From Osmia lignaria lignaria (lineage: Eukaryota; Arthropoda; Insecta; Hymenoptera; Megachilidae), in the NCBI RefSeq assembly GCF_051020975.1, contig NW_027478171.1:806001-870000 (forward strand): 64,000 nt of DNA. The letters run 5' to 3'. Of this stretch, positions 10,302-23,180 are shown piece by piece (position 1 is the first letter of the stretch; each line of letters begins with the position of its first letter). The position numbers were made by a program, and so were the translations under genes. Below the pieces are notes generated by a model. The model had not been told where the DNA came from and made no database searches. It worked only from the letters and a program-made list of their open reading frames with translations.

Positions 10302-10623
10302 TAGAACATAAAAGTAGGAAACTTAATTCTCTACAAAAGAGGTCTCTTAACATTTTGCCATAGCTCGCTTCGTTTCCGAGATATTTGCAGATTTATCTCA
10401 AGGGAAGGGGCCTGACGGACATATTTCGAGATATTTCTTCTTCTTGTTGTTCTTCTTCTGCACAGCTAAGCTGGAAGTGGCATTTACAGCTCGCAATAGT
10501 GCAGAGTTATCTCAAAGAAAGGGGCCACGGTGTTTCTGTATCTCTATTATGTTGGTGCGGCTTCGGAACTTTTAAATATCTTGATATATCTCGAGAACTA
10601 CGCATCTGAGCAAAAAATATCAT
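10302..10623 (+). repeat. Monomer corresponding to two monomers in the older block
   Basis: Its head lacks one A and matches the monomer at 3,542-3,862. Its tail, CATCTGAGCAAAA followed by AACATGAAAAG, matches the next monomer at 3,863-4,184. Either two monomers collapsed into one here, or one was duplicated at 3.5-4.2 kb. The exchange accounts for the offset change from 6,760 to 6,439 between these blocks. Confidence 0.7.
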
Positions 10624-11034
10624 AGAACATGAAAAGTAGGAAACTTAATTCTCTACAAAAAAGATCTCTTAACATTTTGCCGTAGCTCTCTTCGTTTCCG
10701 AGATATTTGCAGATATATCTCAAGGGAAGGGGCCTGACGGACATATTTCGAGATATTTCTTCTTCTTGTTGTTCTTCTTCTGCACAGCTAAGCTGGAAGT
10801 GGCATTTGCAGCTCGCAATAGTGCAGAGTTATCTCAAAGAAAGGGGCCACGGTGTTTCTGTATCTCTATTATGTTGGTGCGGCTTCGGAACTTTTAAATA
10901 TCTTGATATATCTCGAGAACTACGCATCTGATCAAAAAATATCATAGAACATAAAAAGTAGGAAACTTAATTCTCTACAAAAAAGGTCGCTTAACATTTT
11001 GCCATAGCTCGCTTCGTTTCCGAGATATTTGCAT

Positions 11035-12170
11035 ATTTATCTCAAGGGAAGGGGCCTGACGGACATATTTCGAGATATTTCTTCTTCTTGTTGTTCTTCT
11101 TCTGCACAGCTACGCTGGAAGTGGCATTTGCGGCTCGCACTAGTGCAGAGTTATCTCAAAGAAAGGGGCCACGGTGTTTCTGTATCTCTATTATGTTGGT
11201 GCGGCTTCGGAACTTTTAAATATCTCGATATATCTCGAAAACTACGCTTCTGATCAAAAAATATCATAGAACATAAATTGTAGCAAACATAATTCTCTAC
11301 AAAAAAGGTCTCTTAACATTTTGCCATAGCTCGCTTCGTTTCCGAGATATTTGCAGATATATCTCAAGGGAAGGGGCCTGACGGGCATATTTCGAGATAT
11401 TTCTTCTTCTTGTTGTTCTTCTTCTGCACAGCTAAGCTGGAAGTGGCATTTACAGCTCGCAATAGTGCAGAGTTATCTCAAAGAAAGGGGCCACGGTGTT
11501 TCTGTATCTCTATTATGTTGGTGCGGCTTCGGAACTTTTAAATATCTTAATATATCTCGAGAACTACGCATCTGATCAAAAAATATCATAGAACATAAAA
11601 AGTAGGAAACTTAATTCTCTACAAAAAAGGTGTCTTAACATTTTGCCATAGCTCGCTTCGTTTCCGAGATATTTGCAGATTTATCTCAAGGGAAGGGGCC
11701 TAACGGACATATTTCGAGATATTTCTTCTTCTTGTTGTCCTTCTTCTGCACAGCTAAGCTGGAAGTGGCATTTGCGGCTCGCACTAGTGCAGAGTTATCT
11801 CAAAGAAAGGGGCCACGGTGTTTCTGTATCTCTATTATGTTGGTGCGGTTTCGGAACTTTTAAATATCTTGATATATCTCGAGAACTACGCATCTGATCA
11901 AAAAATATCATAGAACATAAAAAGTAGGAAACATAATTCTGTACAAAAAAGGTCTCTTAACATTTTGCCATAGCTCGCTTCGTTTCCGAGAGATTTGCAG
12001 ATTTATCTCAAGGGAAGGGGCCTGACGGACATATTTCGAGATATTTCTTCTTCTTGTTGTTCTTCTTCTGCACAGCTAAGCTGGAAGTGGCATTTGCGGC
12101 TCGCACTAGTGCACAGTTATCTCAAAGAAAGGGGCCACGGTGTTTCTGTATCTCTATTATGTTGGTGCGG
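11035..12170 (+). repeat. Block shared with 17,475-18,610
   Basis: A 1,136-bp match at an offset of exactly 6,440 (20 monomers). It includes the private ACAGCTACGCTGG and the CTGACGGGCAT and CTTAATATATC monomer. It begins after GCAT/GCAG (11,034/17,474) and ends at GCGGTTTCGG versus GCGGCTTCGG (12,171/18,611). Confidence 0.82.
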
Positions 12171-12233
12171 TTTCGGAACTTTTAAATATCTTGATATATC
12201 TCGAGAACTACGCATCTGATCAAAAAATATCAT
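11912..12233 (+). repeat. Chimeric monomer from unequal exchange
   Basis: The first two thirds carry the GAGAGATTTG head and GCACTAGTGCACAG of the class normally third in this order. The last third carries GCGGTTTCGG and the CTCGAGAAC tail of the class normally preceding it. The next monomer (12,234-12,555) then repeats the GAGAGATTTG class in full. The breakpoint lies between about 12,115 and 12,170. This is what an exchange misaligned by one monomer leaves behind. Confidence 0.82.
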
Positions 12234-13265
12234 AGAACATAAAAAGTAGGAAACATAATTCTGTACAAAAAAGGTCTCTTAACATTTTGCCATAGCTCGC
12301 TTCGTTTCCGAGAGATTTGCAGATTTATCTCAAGGGAAGGGGCCTGACGGACATATTTCGAGATATTTCTTCTTCTTGTTGTTCTTCTTCTGCACAGCTA
12401 AGCTGGAAGTGGCATTTGCGGCTCGCACTAGTGCACAGTTATCTCAAAGAAAGGGGCCACGGTGTTTCTGTATCTCTATTATGTTGGTGCGGCTTCGGAA
12501 CTTTTAAGTATCTCGATATATCTCGAAAACTACGCTTCTGACCAAAAAATATTATAGAACATAAATTGTAGGAAACATAATTCTCTACAAAAAACGTCTC
12601 TTAACATTTTGCCGTAGCTCGTTTCGTTTCCGAGACATTTGCAGATTTATCTCAAGGGAAGGGGCCTGACGGACATATTTCCAGATATTTCTTCTTCTTG
12701 TTGTTCTTCTTCTGCACAACTAAGCTGGAAGTGGCATTTGCAGCTCGCAATAGTGCAGAGTTATCTCAAAGAAAGGGGCCACGGTGTTTCTGTATCTCTA
12801 TTATGTTGGTGCGCCTTCGGAACTTTTAAATATCTTGATATATCTCGAGAACTACGCATCTGATCGAAAAATATCATAGAACATAAAAAGTAGGAAACTT
12901 AATTCTCTACAAAAGAGGTCTCTTAACATTTTGCCATAGCTCGCTTCGTTTCCGAGATATTTGCAGATTTATCTCAAGGGAAGGGGCCTGACGGACATAT
13001 TTCGAGATATTTCTTCTTTTTGTTGTTCTTCTTCTGCACAGCTAAGCTGGAAGTGGCATTTGCAGCTCGCAATAGTGCAGAGTTATCTCAAAGAAAGGGG
13101 CCACGGTGTTTCTGTATCTCTATTATGTTGGTGCGGCTTCGGAACTTTCAAATATCTTGATATATCTCGAGAACTACGCATCTGATCAAAAAATATCATA
13201 GAACATAAAAAGTAGGAAACATAATTCTGTACAAAAAAGGTCTCTTAACATTTTGCCATAGCTCG

Positions 13266-15544
13266 CTTCGTTTCCGAGATATTTGCAGATATATCTCAAG
13301 GGAAGGGGCCTGACGGACATATTTCGAGATATTTCTTCTTCTTGTTGTTCTTCTTCTGCACAGCTAAGCTGGAAGTGGCATTTGCAGCTCGCAATAGTGC
13401 AGAGTTATCTCAAAGAAAGGGGCCACGGTGTTTCTGTATCTCTATTATGTTGGTGCGGCTTCGGAACTTTTAAATATCTTGATATATCTCGAGAACTACG
13501 CATCTGATCAAAAAATATCATAGAACATAAAAAGTAGGAAACTTAATTCTCTACAAAAAAGGTCGCTTAACATTTTGCCATAGCTCGCTTCGTTTTCGAG
13601 ATATTTGCATATTTATCTCAAGGGAAGGGGCCTGACGGACATATTTCGAGATATTTCTTCTTCTTGTTGTTCTTCTTCTGCACAGCTAAGCTGGAAGTGG
13701 CATTTGCGGCTCGCACTAGTGCAGAGTTATCTCAAAGAAAGGGGCCACGGTGTTTCTGTATCTCTATTATGTTGGTGCGGCTTCGGAACTTTTAAATATC
13801 TCGATATATCTCGAAAACTACGCTTCTGATCAAAAAATATCATAGAACATAAATTGTAGCAAACATAATTCTCTACAAAAAAGGTCTCTTAACATTTTGC
13901 CATAGCTCGCTTCGTTTCCGAGATATTTGCAGATATATCTCAAGGGAAGGGGCCTGACGGGCATATTTCGAGATATTTCTTCTTCTTGTTGTTCTTCTTC
14001 AGCACAGCTAAGCTGGAAGTGGCATTTACAGCTCGCAATAGTGCAGAGTTATCTCAAAGAAAGGGGCCACGGTGTTTCTGTATCTCTATTATGTTGGTGC
14101 GGCTTCGGAACTTTTAAATATCTTAATATATCTCGAGAACTACGCATCTGATCAAAAAATATCATAGAACATAAAAAGTGGGAAACTTAATTCTCTACAA
14201 AAAAGGTGTCTTAACATTTTGCCATAGCTCGCTTCGTTTCCGAGATATTTGCAGATTTATCTCAAGGGAAGGGGCCTAACGGACATATTTCGAGATATTT
14301 CTTCTTCTTGTTGTCCTTCTTCTGCACAGCTAAGCTGGAAGTGGCATTTGCGGCTCGCACTAGTGCAGAGTTATCTCAAAGAAAGGGGCCACGGTGTTTC
14401 TGTATCTCTATTATGTTGGTGCGGTTTCGGAACTTTTAAATATCTTGATATATCTCGAAAACTACGCATCTGATCAAAAAATATCATAGAACATAAAAAG
14501 TAGGAAACATAATTCTGTACAAAAAAGGTCTCTTAACATTTTGCCATAGCTCGCTTCGTTTCCGAGAGATTTGCAGATTTATCTCAAGGGAAGGGGCCTG
14601 ACGGACATATTTCGAGATATTTCTTCTTCTTGTTGTTCTTCTTCTGCACAGCTAAGCTGGAAGTGGCATTTGCGGCTCGCACTAGTGCACAGTTATCTCA
14701 AAGAAAGGGGCCACGGTGTTTCTGTATCTCTATTATGTTGGTGCGGCTTCGGAACTTTTAAGTATCTCGATATATCTCGAAAACTACGCTTCTGACCAAA
14801 AAATATTATAGAACATAAATTGTAGGAAACATAATTCTCTACAAAAAACGTCTCTTAACATTTTGCCGTAGCTCGTTTCGTTTCCGAGATATTTACAGAT
14901 TTATCTCAAGGGAAGGGGCCTGACGGACATATTTCCAGATATTTCTTCTTCTTGTTGTTCTTCTTCTGCACAGCTAAGCTGGAAGTGGCATTTGCAGCTC
15001 GCAATAGTGCAGAGTTATCTCAAAGAAAGGGGCCACGGTGTTTCTGTATCTCTATTATGTTGGTGCGCCTTCGGAACTTTTAAATATCTTGATATATCTC
15101 GAGAACTACGCATCTGATCGAAAAATATCATAGAACATAAAAAGTAGGAAACTTAATTCTCTACAAAAGAGGTCTCTTAACATTTTGCCATAGCTCGCTT
15201 CGTTTCCGAGATATTTGCAGATTTATCTCAAGGGAAGGGGCCTGACGGACATATTTCGAGATATTTCTTCTTTTTGTTGTTCTTCTTCTGCACAGCTAAG
15301 CTGGAAGTGGCATTTGCAGCTCGCAATAGTGCAGAGTTATCTCAAAGAAAGGGGCCACGGTGTTTCTGTATCTCTATTATGTTGGTGCGGCTTCGGAACT
15401 TTCAAATATCTTGATATATCTCGAGAACTACGCATCTGATCAAAAAATATCATAGAACATAAAAAGTAGGAAACATAATTCTGTACAAAAAAGGTCTCTT
15501 AACATTTTGCCATAGCTCGCTTCGTTTCCGAGATATTTGCAGAT
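13266..15544 (+). repeat. 2,279-bp duplicated block, right copy
   Basis: Partner of 4,251-6,529. Left of it the array follows the order of 6,964-8,354, and right of it the order of 7,569-9,102. The block is thus one piece of a mosaic assembled by several exchanges rather than one clean tandem unit. Confidence 0.88.
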
Positions 15545-17385
15545 ATATCTCAAGGGAAGGGGCCTGACGGACATATTTCGAGATATTTCTTCTTCTTGTT
15601 GTTCTTCTTCTGCACAGCTAAGCTGGAAGTGGCATTTGCAGCTCGCAATAGTGCAGAGTTATCTCAAAGAAAGGGGCCACGGTGTTTCTGTATCTCTATT
15701 ATGTTGGTGCGGCTTCGGAACTTTTAAATATCTTGATATATCTCGAGAACTACGCATCTTATCAAAAAATATCATAGAACATAGAAAGTAGGAAACTTAA
15801 TTCTCTACAAAAAAGGTCGCTTAACATTTTGCCATAGCTCGCTTCGTTTCCGAGATATTTGCATATTTATCTCAAGGGAAGGGGCCTGACGGACATATTT
15901 CGAGATATTTCTTCTTCTTGTTGTTCTTCTTCTGCACAGCTAAGCTGGAAGTGGCATTTGCGGCTCGCACTAGTGCAGAGTTATCTCAAAGAAAGGGGCC
16001 ACGGTGTTTCTGTATCTCTATTATGTTGGTGCGTCTTCGGAACTTTTAAATATCTCGATATATCTCGAAAACTACGCTTCTGATCAAAAAATATCATAGA
16101 ACATAAATTGTAGGAAACATAATTCTCTACAAAAAACGTCTCTTAACATTTTGCCATAGCTCGTTTCCTTTCCGAGATATTTGCAGATTCAGCTCAAAGG
16201 AACTGGCCTGACGGACATATTTCGAGATATTTCTTCTTCTTGTTGTTCTTCCTCTGCACAGCTAAGCTGGAAGTGGCATTTGCAGCTCGCAATAGTGCAG
16301 AGTTATCTCAAAGAAAGGGGCCACGGTGTTTCTGTATCTCTATTATGTTGGTGCGGCTTCGGAACTTTTAAATATCTTGATATATCTCGAGAACTACGCA
16401 TCTGATCAAAAAATATCATAGAACATAAAAAGTAGGAAACTTAATTCTCTACAAAAAAGGTCTCTTAACATTTTGCCATAGCTCGCTTCGTTTCCGAGAT
16501 ATTTGCAGATTTATCTCAAGGGAAGGGGCCTAACGGACATATTTCGAGATATTTCTTCTTCTTGTTGTCCTTCTTCTGCACAGCTAAGCTGGAAGTGGCA
16601 TTTGCGGCTCGCACTAGTGCAGAGTTATCTCAAAGAAAGGGGCCACGGTGTTTCTGTATCTCTATTATGTTGGTGCGGTTTCGGAACTTTTAAATATCTT
16701 GATATATCTCGAGAACTACGCATCTGATCAAAAAATATCATAGAACATAAAAAGTAGGAAACATAATTCTGTACAAAAAAGGTCTCTTAACATTTTGCCA
16801 TAGCTCGCTTCGTTTCCGAGAGATTTGCAGATTTATCTCAAGGGAAGGGGCCTGACGGACATATTTCGAGATATTTCTTCTTCTTGTTGTTCTTCTTCTG
16901 CACAGCTAAGCTGGAAGTGGCATTTGCGGCTCGCACTAGTGCACAGTTATCTCAAAGAAAGGGGCCACGGTGTTTCTGTATCTCTATTATGTTGGTGCGG
17001 CTTCGGAACTTTTAAGTATCTCGATATATCTCGAAAACTACGCTTCTGACCAAAAAATATTATAGAACATAAATTGTAGGAAACATAATTCTCTACAAAA
17101 AACGTCTCTTAACATTTTGCCGTAGCTCGTTTCGTTTCCGAGACATTTGCAGATTTATCTCAAGGGAAGGGGCCTGACGGACATATTTCCAGATATTTCT
17201 TCTTCTTGTTGTTCTTCTTCTGCACAACTAAGCTGGAAGTGGCATTTGCAGCTCGCAATAGTGCAGAGTTATCTCAAAGAAAGGGGCCACGGTGTTTCTG
17301 TATCTCTATTATGTTGGTGCGCCTTCGGAACTTTTAAATATCTTGATATATCTCGAGAACTACGCATCTGATCGAAAAATATCAT

Positions 17386-17707
17386 AGAACATAAAAAGTA
17401 GGAAACTTAATTCTCTACAAAAGAGGTCTCTTAACATTTTGCCATAGCTCGCTTCGTTTCCGAGATATTTGCAGATTTATCTCAAGGGAAGGGGCCTGAC
17501 GGACATATTTCGAGATATTTCTTCTTCTTGTTGTTCTTCTTCTGCACAGCTACGCTGGAAGTGGCATTTGCGGCTCGCACTAGTGCAGAGTTATCTCAAA
17601 GAAAGGGGCCACGGTGTTTCTGTATCTCTATTATGTTGGTGCGGCTTCGGAACTTTTAAATATCTCGATATATCTCGAAAACTACGCTTCTGATCAAAAA
17701 ATATCAT
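17386..17707 (+). repeat. Chimeric monomer joining two blocks
   Basis: The head AAAAGAGGTCTC with GCAGATTT follows the monomer at 7,727. From ACAGCTACGCTGG onward it follows the monomer at 10,946. Both parents are identical over 17,475-17,526, so the exchange occurred in or next to those 52 bases. Confidence 0.82.
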
Positions 17708-18072
17708 AGAACATAAATTGTAGCAAACATAATTCTCTACAAAAAAGGTCTCTTAACATTTTGCCATAGCTCGCTTCGTTTCCGAGATATTTGCAGATAT
17801 ATCTCAAGGGAAGGGGCCTGACGGGCATATTTCGAGATATTTCTTCTTCTTGTTGTTCTTCTTCTGCACAGCTAAGCTGGAAGTGGCATTTACAGCTCGC
17901 AATAGTGCAGAGTTATCTCAAAGAAAGGGGCCACGGTGTTTCTGTATCTCTATTATGTTGGTGCGGCTTCGGAACTTTTAAATATCTTAATATATCTCGA
18001 GAACTACGCATCTGATCAAAAAATATCATAGAACATAAAAAGTAGGAAACTTAATTCTCTACAAAAAAGGTG

Positions 18073-21000
18073 TCTTAACATTTTGCCATAGCTCGCTTCG
18101 TTTCCGAGATATTTGCAGATTTATCTCAAGGGAAGGGGCCTAACGGACATATTTCGAGATATTTCTTCTTCTTGTTGTCCTTCTTCTGCACAGCTAAGCT
18201 GGAAGTGGCATTTGCGGCTCGCACTAGTGCAGAGTTATCTCAAAGAAAGGGGCCACGGTGTTTCTGTATCTCTATTATGTTGGTGCGGTTTCGGAACTTT
18301 TAAATATCTTGATATATCTCGAGAACTACGCATCTGATCAAAAAATATCATAGAACATAAAAAGTAGGAAACATAATTCTGTACAAAAAAGGTCTCTTAA
18401 CATTTTGCCATAGCTCGCTTCGTTTCCGAGAGATTTGCAGATTTATCTCAAGGGAAGGGGCCTGACGGACATATTTCGAGATATTTCTTCTTCTTGTTGT
18501 TCTTCTTCTGCACAGCTAAGCTGGAAGTGGCATTTGCGGCTCGCACTAGTGCACAGTTATCTCAAAGAAAGGGGCCACGGTGTTTCTGTATCTCTATTAT
18601 GTTGGTGCGGCTTCGGAACTTTTAAGTATCTCGATATATCTCGAAAACTACGCTTCTGACCAAAAAATATTATAGAACATAAATTGTAGGAAACATAATT
18701 CTCTACAAAAAACGTCTCTTAACATTTTGCCGTAGCTCGTTTCGTTTCCGAGACATTTGCAGATTTATCTCAAGGGAAGGGGCCTGACGGACATATTTCC
18801 AGATATTTCTTCTTCTTGTTGTTCTTCTTCTGCACAACTAAGCTGGAAGTGGCATTTGCAGCTCGCAATAGTGCAGAGTTATCTCAAAGAAAGGGGCCAC
18901 GGTGTTTCTGTATCTCTATTATGTTGGTGCGCCTTCGGAACTTTTAAATATCTTGATATATCTCGAGAACTACGCATCTGATCGAAAAATATCATAGAAC
19001 ATAAAAAGTAGGAAACTTAATTCTCTACAAAAGAGGTCTCTTAACATTTTGCCATAGCTCGCTTCGTTTCCGAGATATTTGCAGATTTATCTCAAGGGAA
19101 GGGGCCTGACGGACATATTTCGAGATATTTCTTCTTTTTGTTGTTCTTCTTCTGCACAGCTAAGCTGGAAGTGGCATTTGCAGCTCGCAATAGTGCAGAG
19201 TTATCTCAAAGAAAGGGGCCACGGTGTTTCTGTATCTCTATTATGTTGGTGCGGCTTCGGAACTTTCAAATATCTTGATATATCTCGAGAACTACGCATC
19301 TGATCAAAAAATATCATAGAACATAAAAAGTAGGAAACATAATTCTGTACAAAAAAGGTCTCTTAACATTTTGCCATAGCTCGCTTCGTTTCCGAGATAT
19401 TTGCAGATATATCTCAAGGGAAGGGGCCTGACGGACATATTTCGAGATATTTCTTCTTCTTGTTGTTCTTCTTCTGCACAGCTAAGCTGGAAGTGGCATT
19501 TGCAGCTCGCAATAGTGCAGAGTTATCTCAAAGAAAGGGGCCACGGTGTTTCTGTATCTCTATTATGTTGGTGCGGCTTCGGAACTTTTAAATATCTTGA
19601 TATATCTCGAGAACTACGCATCTTATCAAAAAATATCATAGAACATAGAAAGTAGGAAACTTAATTCTCTACAAAAAAGGTCGCTTAACATTTTGCCATA
19701 GCTCGCTTCGTTTCCGAGATATTTGCATATTTATCTCAAGGGAAGGGGCCTGACGGACATATTTCGAGATATTTCTTCTTCTTGTTGTTCTTCTTCTGCA
19801 CAGCTAAGCTGGAAGTCGCATTTGCGGCTCGCACTAGTGCAGAGTTATCTCAAAGAAAGGGGCCACGGTGTTTCTGTATCTCTATTATGTTGGTGCGTCT
19901 TCGGAACTTTTAAATATCTCGATATATCTCGAAAACTACGCTTCTGATCAAAAAATATCATAGAACATAAATTGTAGGAAACATAATTCTCTACAAAAAA
20001 CGTCTCTTAACATTTTGCCATAGCTCGTTTCCTTTCCGAGATATTTGCAGATTCAGCTCAAAGGAACTGGCCTGACGGACATATTTCGAGATATTTCTTC
20101 TTCTTGTTGTTCTTCCTCTGCACAGCTAAGCTGGAAGTGGCATTTGCAGCTCGCAATAGTGCAGAGTTATCTCAAAGAAAGGGGCCACGGTGTTTCTGTA
20201 TCTCTATTATGTTGGTGCGGCTTCGGAACTTTTAAATATCTTGATATATCTCGAGAACTACGCATCTGATCAAAAAATATCATAGAACATAAAAAGTAGG
20301 AAACTTAATTCTCTACAAAAAAGGTCTCTTAACATTTTGCCATAGCTCGCTTCGTTTCCGAGATATTTGCATATTTATCTCAAGGGAAGATGCCTGACGG
20401 ACATATTTCGAGATATTTCTTCTTCTTGTTGTTCTTCTTCTGCACAGCTAAGCTGGAAGCGGCATTTGCGGCTCGCACTAGTGCAGAGTTATCTCAAAGA
20501 AAGGGGCCACGGTGTTTCTGTATCTCTATTATGTTGGTGCGGCTTCGGATCTTTTAAATATCTCGATATATCTCGAAAACTACGCTTCTGATCAAAAAAT
20601 ATCATAGAACATAAATTGTAGGAAACATAATTCTCTACAAAAAAGGTCTCTTAACATTTTGCCGTAGCTCGCTTCGTTTCCGAGATATTTGCAGATTTAT
20701 CTCAAGGGAAGGGGCCTGACGGACATATTTCCAGATATTTTTTCTTCTTGTTGTTCTTCTTCTGCACAGCTAAGCTGGAAGTGGCATTTGCAGCTCGCAA
20801 TAGTGCAGAGTTATCTCAAAGAAAGGGGCCACGGTGTTTCTGTATCTCTATTATGTTGGTGCGGCTTCGGAACTTTCAAATATCTTGATATATCTCGAGA
20901 ACTACGCATCTGATCAAAAAATACCATAGAACATAAAAAGTAGGAATCCCAATTTTCTACAAAAAAGGTCTCTTAACATTTTGCCGTAGCTCGCTTTGTT

Positions 21001-23116
21001 TCCGAGATATTTGCAGATTTATCTCAAGGGAAGGGGCCTGACGGACATATTTCGAGATATTTCTTCTTTTTGTTGTTCTTCTTCTGCACAGCTAAGCTGG
21101 AAGTGGCATTTGCAGTTCGCAATAGTGCAGAGTTATCTCAAAGACAGGGGCCACGGTGTTTCTGTATCTCTATTATGTTGGTGCGGCTTCGGAACTTTTA
21201 AATATCTTGATATATCTCGAGAACTACGCATCCGATCAAAAAATATCATAGAACATAAAAAGTAGGAAACTTAATTCTCTACAAAAACGGTGTCTTAACA
21301 TTTTGCCATAGCTCGCTTCGTTTCCGAGATATTTGCAGATATATCTCAAGGGAAGGGGCCTGACGGACATATTTCGAGATATTCCTTCTTCTTGTTGTTC
21401 TTCTTCTGCACAGCTAAGCTGGAAGTGGCATTTACAGCTCGCAATAGTGCAGAGTTATCTCAAAGAAAGGGGCCACGGTGTTTCTGTATCTCTATTATGT
21501 TGGTGCGGCTTCGGAACTTTTAAATATCTTGATATATCTCGAGAACTACGCATCTGATCGAAAAATATCATAGAACATAAAAGTAGGAAACTTAATTCTC
21601 TACAAAAGAGGTCTCTTAACATTTTGCCATAGCTCGCTTCGTTTCCGAGATATTTGCAGATTTATCTCAAGGGAAGGGGCCTGACGGACATATTTCGAGA
21701 TATTTCTTCTTCTTGTTGTTCTTCTTCTGCACAGCTAAGCTGGAAGTGGCATTTACAGCTCGCAATAGTGCAGAGTTATCTCAAAGAAAGGGGCCACGGT
21801 GTTTCTGTATCTCTATTATGTTGGTGCGGCTTCGGAACTTTTAAATATCTTGATATATCTCGAGAACTACGCATCTGAGCAAAAAATATCATAGAACATG
21901 AAAAGTAGGAAACTTAATTCTCTACAAAAAAGATCTCTTAACATTTTGCCGTAGCTCTCTTCGTTTCCGAGATATTTGCAGATATATCTCAAGGGAAGGG
22001 GCCTGACGGACATATTTCGAGATATTTCTTCTTCTTGTTGTTCTTCTTCTGCACAGCTAAGCTGGAAGTGGCATTTGCAGCTCGCAATAGTGCAGAGTTA
22101 TCTCAAAGAAAGGGGCCACGGTGTTTCTGTATCTCTATTATGTTGGTGCGGCTTCGGAACTTTTAAATATCTTGATATATCTCGAGAACTACGCATCTGA
22201 TCAAAAAATATCATAGAACATAAAAAGTAGGAAACTTAATTCTCTACAAAAAAGGTCGCTTAACATTTTGCCATAGCTCGCTTCGTTTCCGAGATATTTG
22301 CATATTTATCTCAAGGGAAGGGGCCTGACGGACATATTTCGAGATATTTCTTCTTCTTGTTGTTCTTCTTCTGCACAGCTACGCTGGAAGTGGCATTTGC
22401 GGCTCGCACTAGTGCAGAGTTATCTCAAAGAAAGGGGCCACGGTGTTTCTGTATCTCTATTATGTTGGTGCGGCTTCGGAACTTTTAAATATCTCGATAT
22501 ATCTCGAAAACTACGCTTCTGATCAAAAAATATCATAGAACATAAATTGTAGCAAACATAATTCTCTACAAAAAAGGTCTCTTAACATTTTGCCATAGCT
22601 CGCTTCGTTTCCGAGATATTTGCAGATATATCTCAAGGGAAGGGGCCTGACGGGCATATTTCGAGATATTTCTTCTTCTTGTTGTTCTTCTTCTGCACAG
22701 CTAAGCTGGAAGTGGCATTTACAGCTCGCAATAGTGCAGAGTTATCTCAAAGAAAGGGGCCACGGTGTTTCTGTATCTCTATTATGTTGGTGCGGCTTCG
22801 GAACTTTTAAATATCTTAATATATCTCGAGAACTACGCATCTGATCAAAAAATATCATAGAACATAAAAAGTAGGAAACTTAATTCTCTACAAAAAAGGT
22901 GTCTTAACATTTTGCCATAGCTCGCTTCGTTTCCGAGATATTTGCAGATTTATCTCAAGGGAAGGGGCCTAACGGACATATTTCGAGATATTTCTTCTTC
23001 TTGTTGTCCTTCTTCTGCACAGCTAAGCTGGAAGTGGCATTTGCGGCTCGCACTAGTGCAGAGTTATCTCAAAGAAAGGGGCCACGGTGTTTCTGTATCT
23101 CTATTATGTTGGTGCG
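18073..23116 (+). repeat. 5,044-bp duplicated block, right copy
   Basis: Partner of 6,804-11,847. It ends inside a chimeric monomer (22,859-23,180) whose last third belongs to another class. Absence of visible differences over 5 kb in a family where neighbouring monomers differ by several percent points to a very recent duplication or gene-conversion tract, or to an assembly duplication. Confidence 0.88.
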
Positions 23117-23180
23117 CCTTCGGAACTTTTAAATATCTTGATATATCTCGAGAACTACGCATCTGATCGAAAAATATCAT
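22859..23180 (+). repeat. Chimeric monomer at the end of the 5-kb block
   Basis: It begins as the TTGTCCTTC, GCACTAG class and switches before 23,117 to GCGCCTTCGG with a TGATCGAAAA tail, as in the TTTCCAGATAT class. The switch marks the right end of the 5,044-bp duplication. The only other monomers with GCGCCTTCGG are the TTTCCAGATAT class of the left half and 28,011-28,332. Confidence 0.78.

Larger units (their letters stand above)
6804..11847 (+). repeat. 5,044-bp duplicated block, left copy
   Basis: It matches 18,073-23,116 at an offset of 11,269, i.e. 35 monomers less the one-base deletion carried in the block. Fourteen consecutive monomers (from 7,083 to 11,589) translate identically in the two copies, and spot checks of private bases agree: ATACCATAG at about 9,652, AAAACGGTGTC at about 10,015, GTCGCATTTGCGG at about 8,547. 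Divergence begins at C/G at 6,803 versus 18,072, and at G/C at 11,848 versus 23,117. I found no internal difference, though I could not align every base mechanically. Confidence 0.88.
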
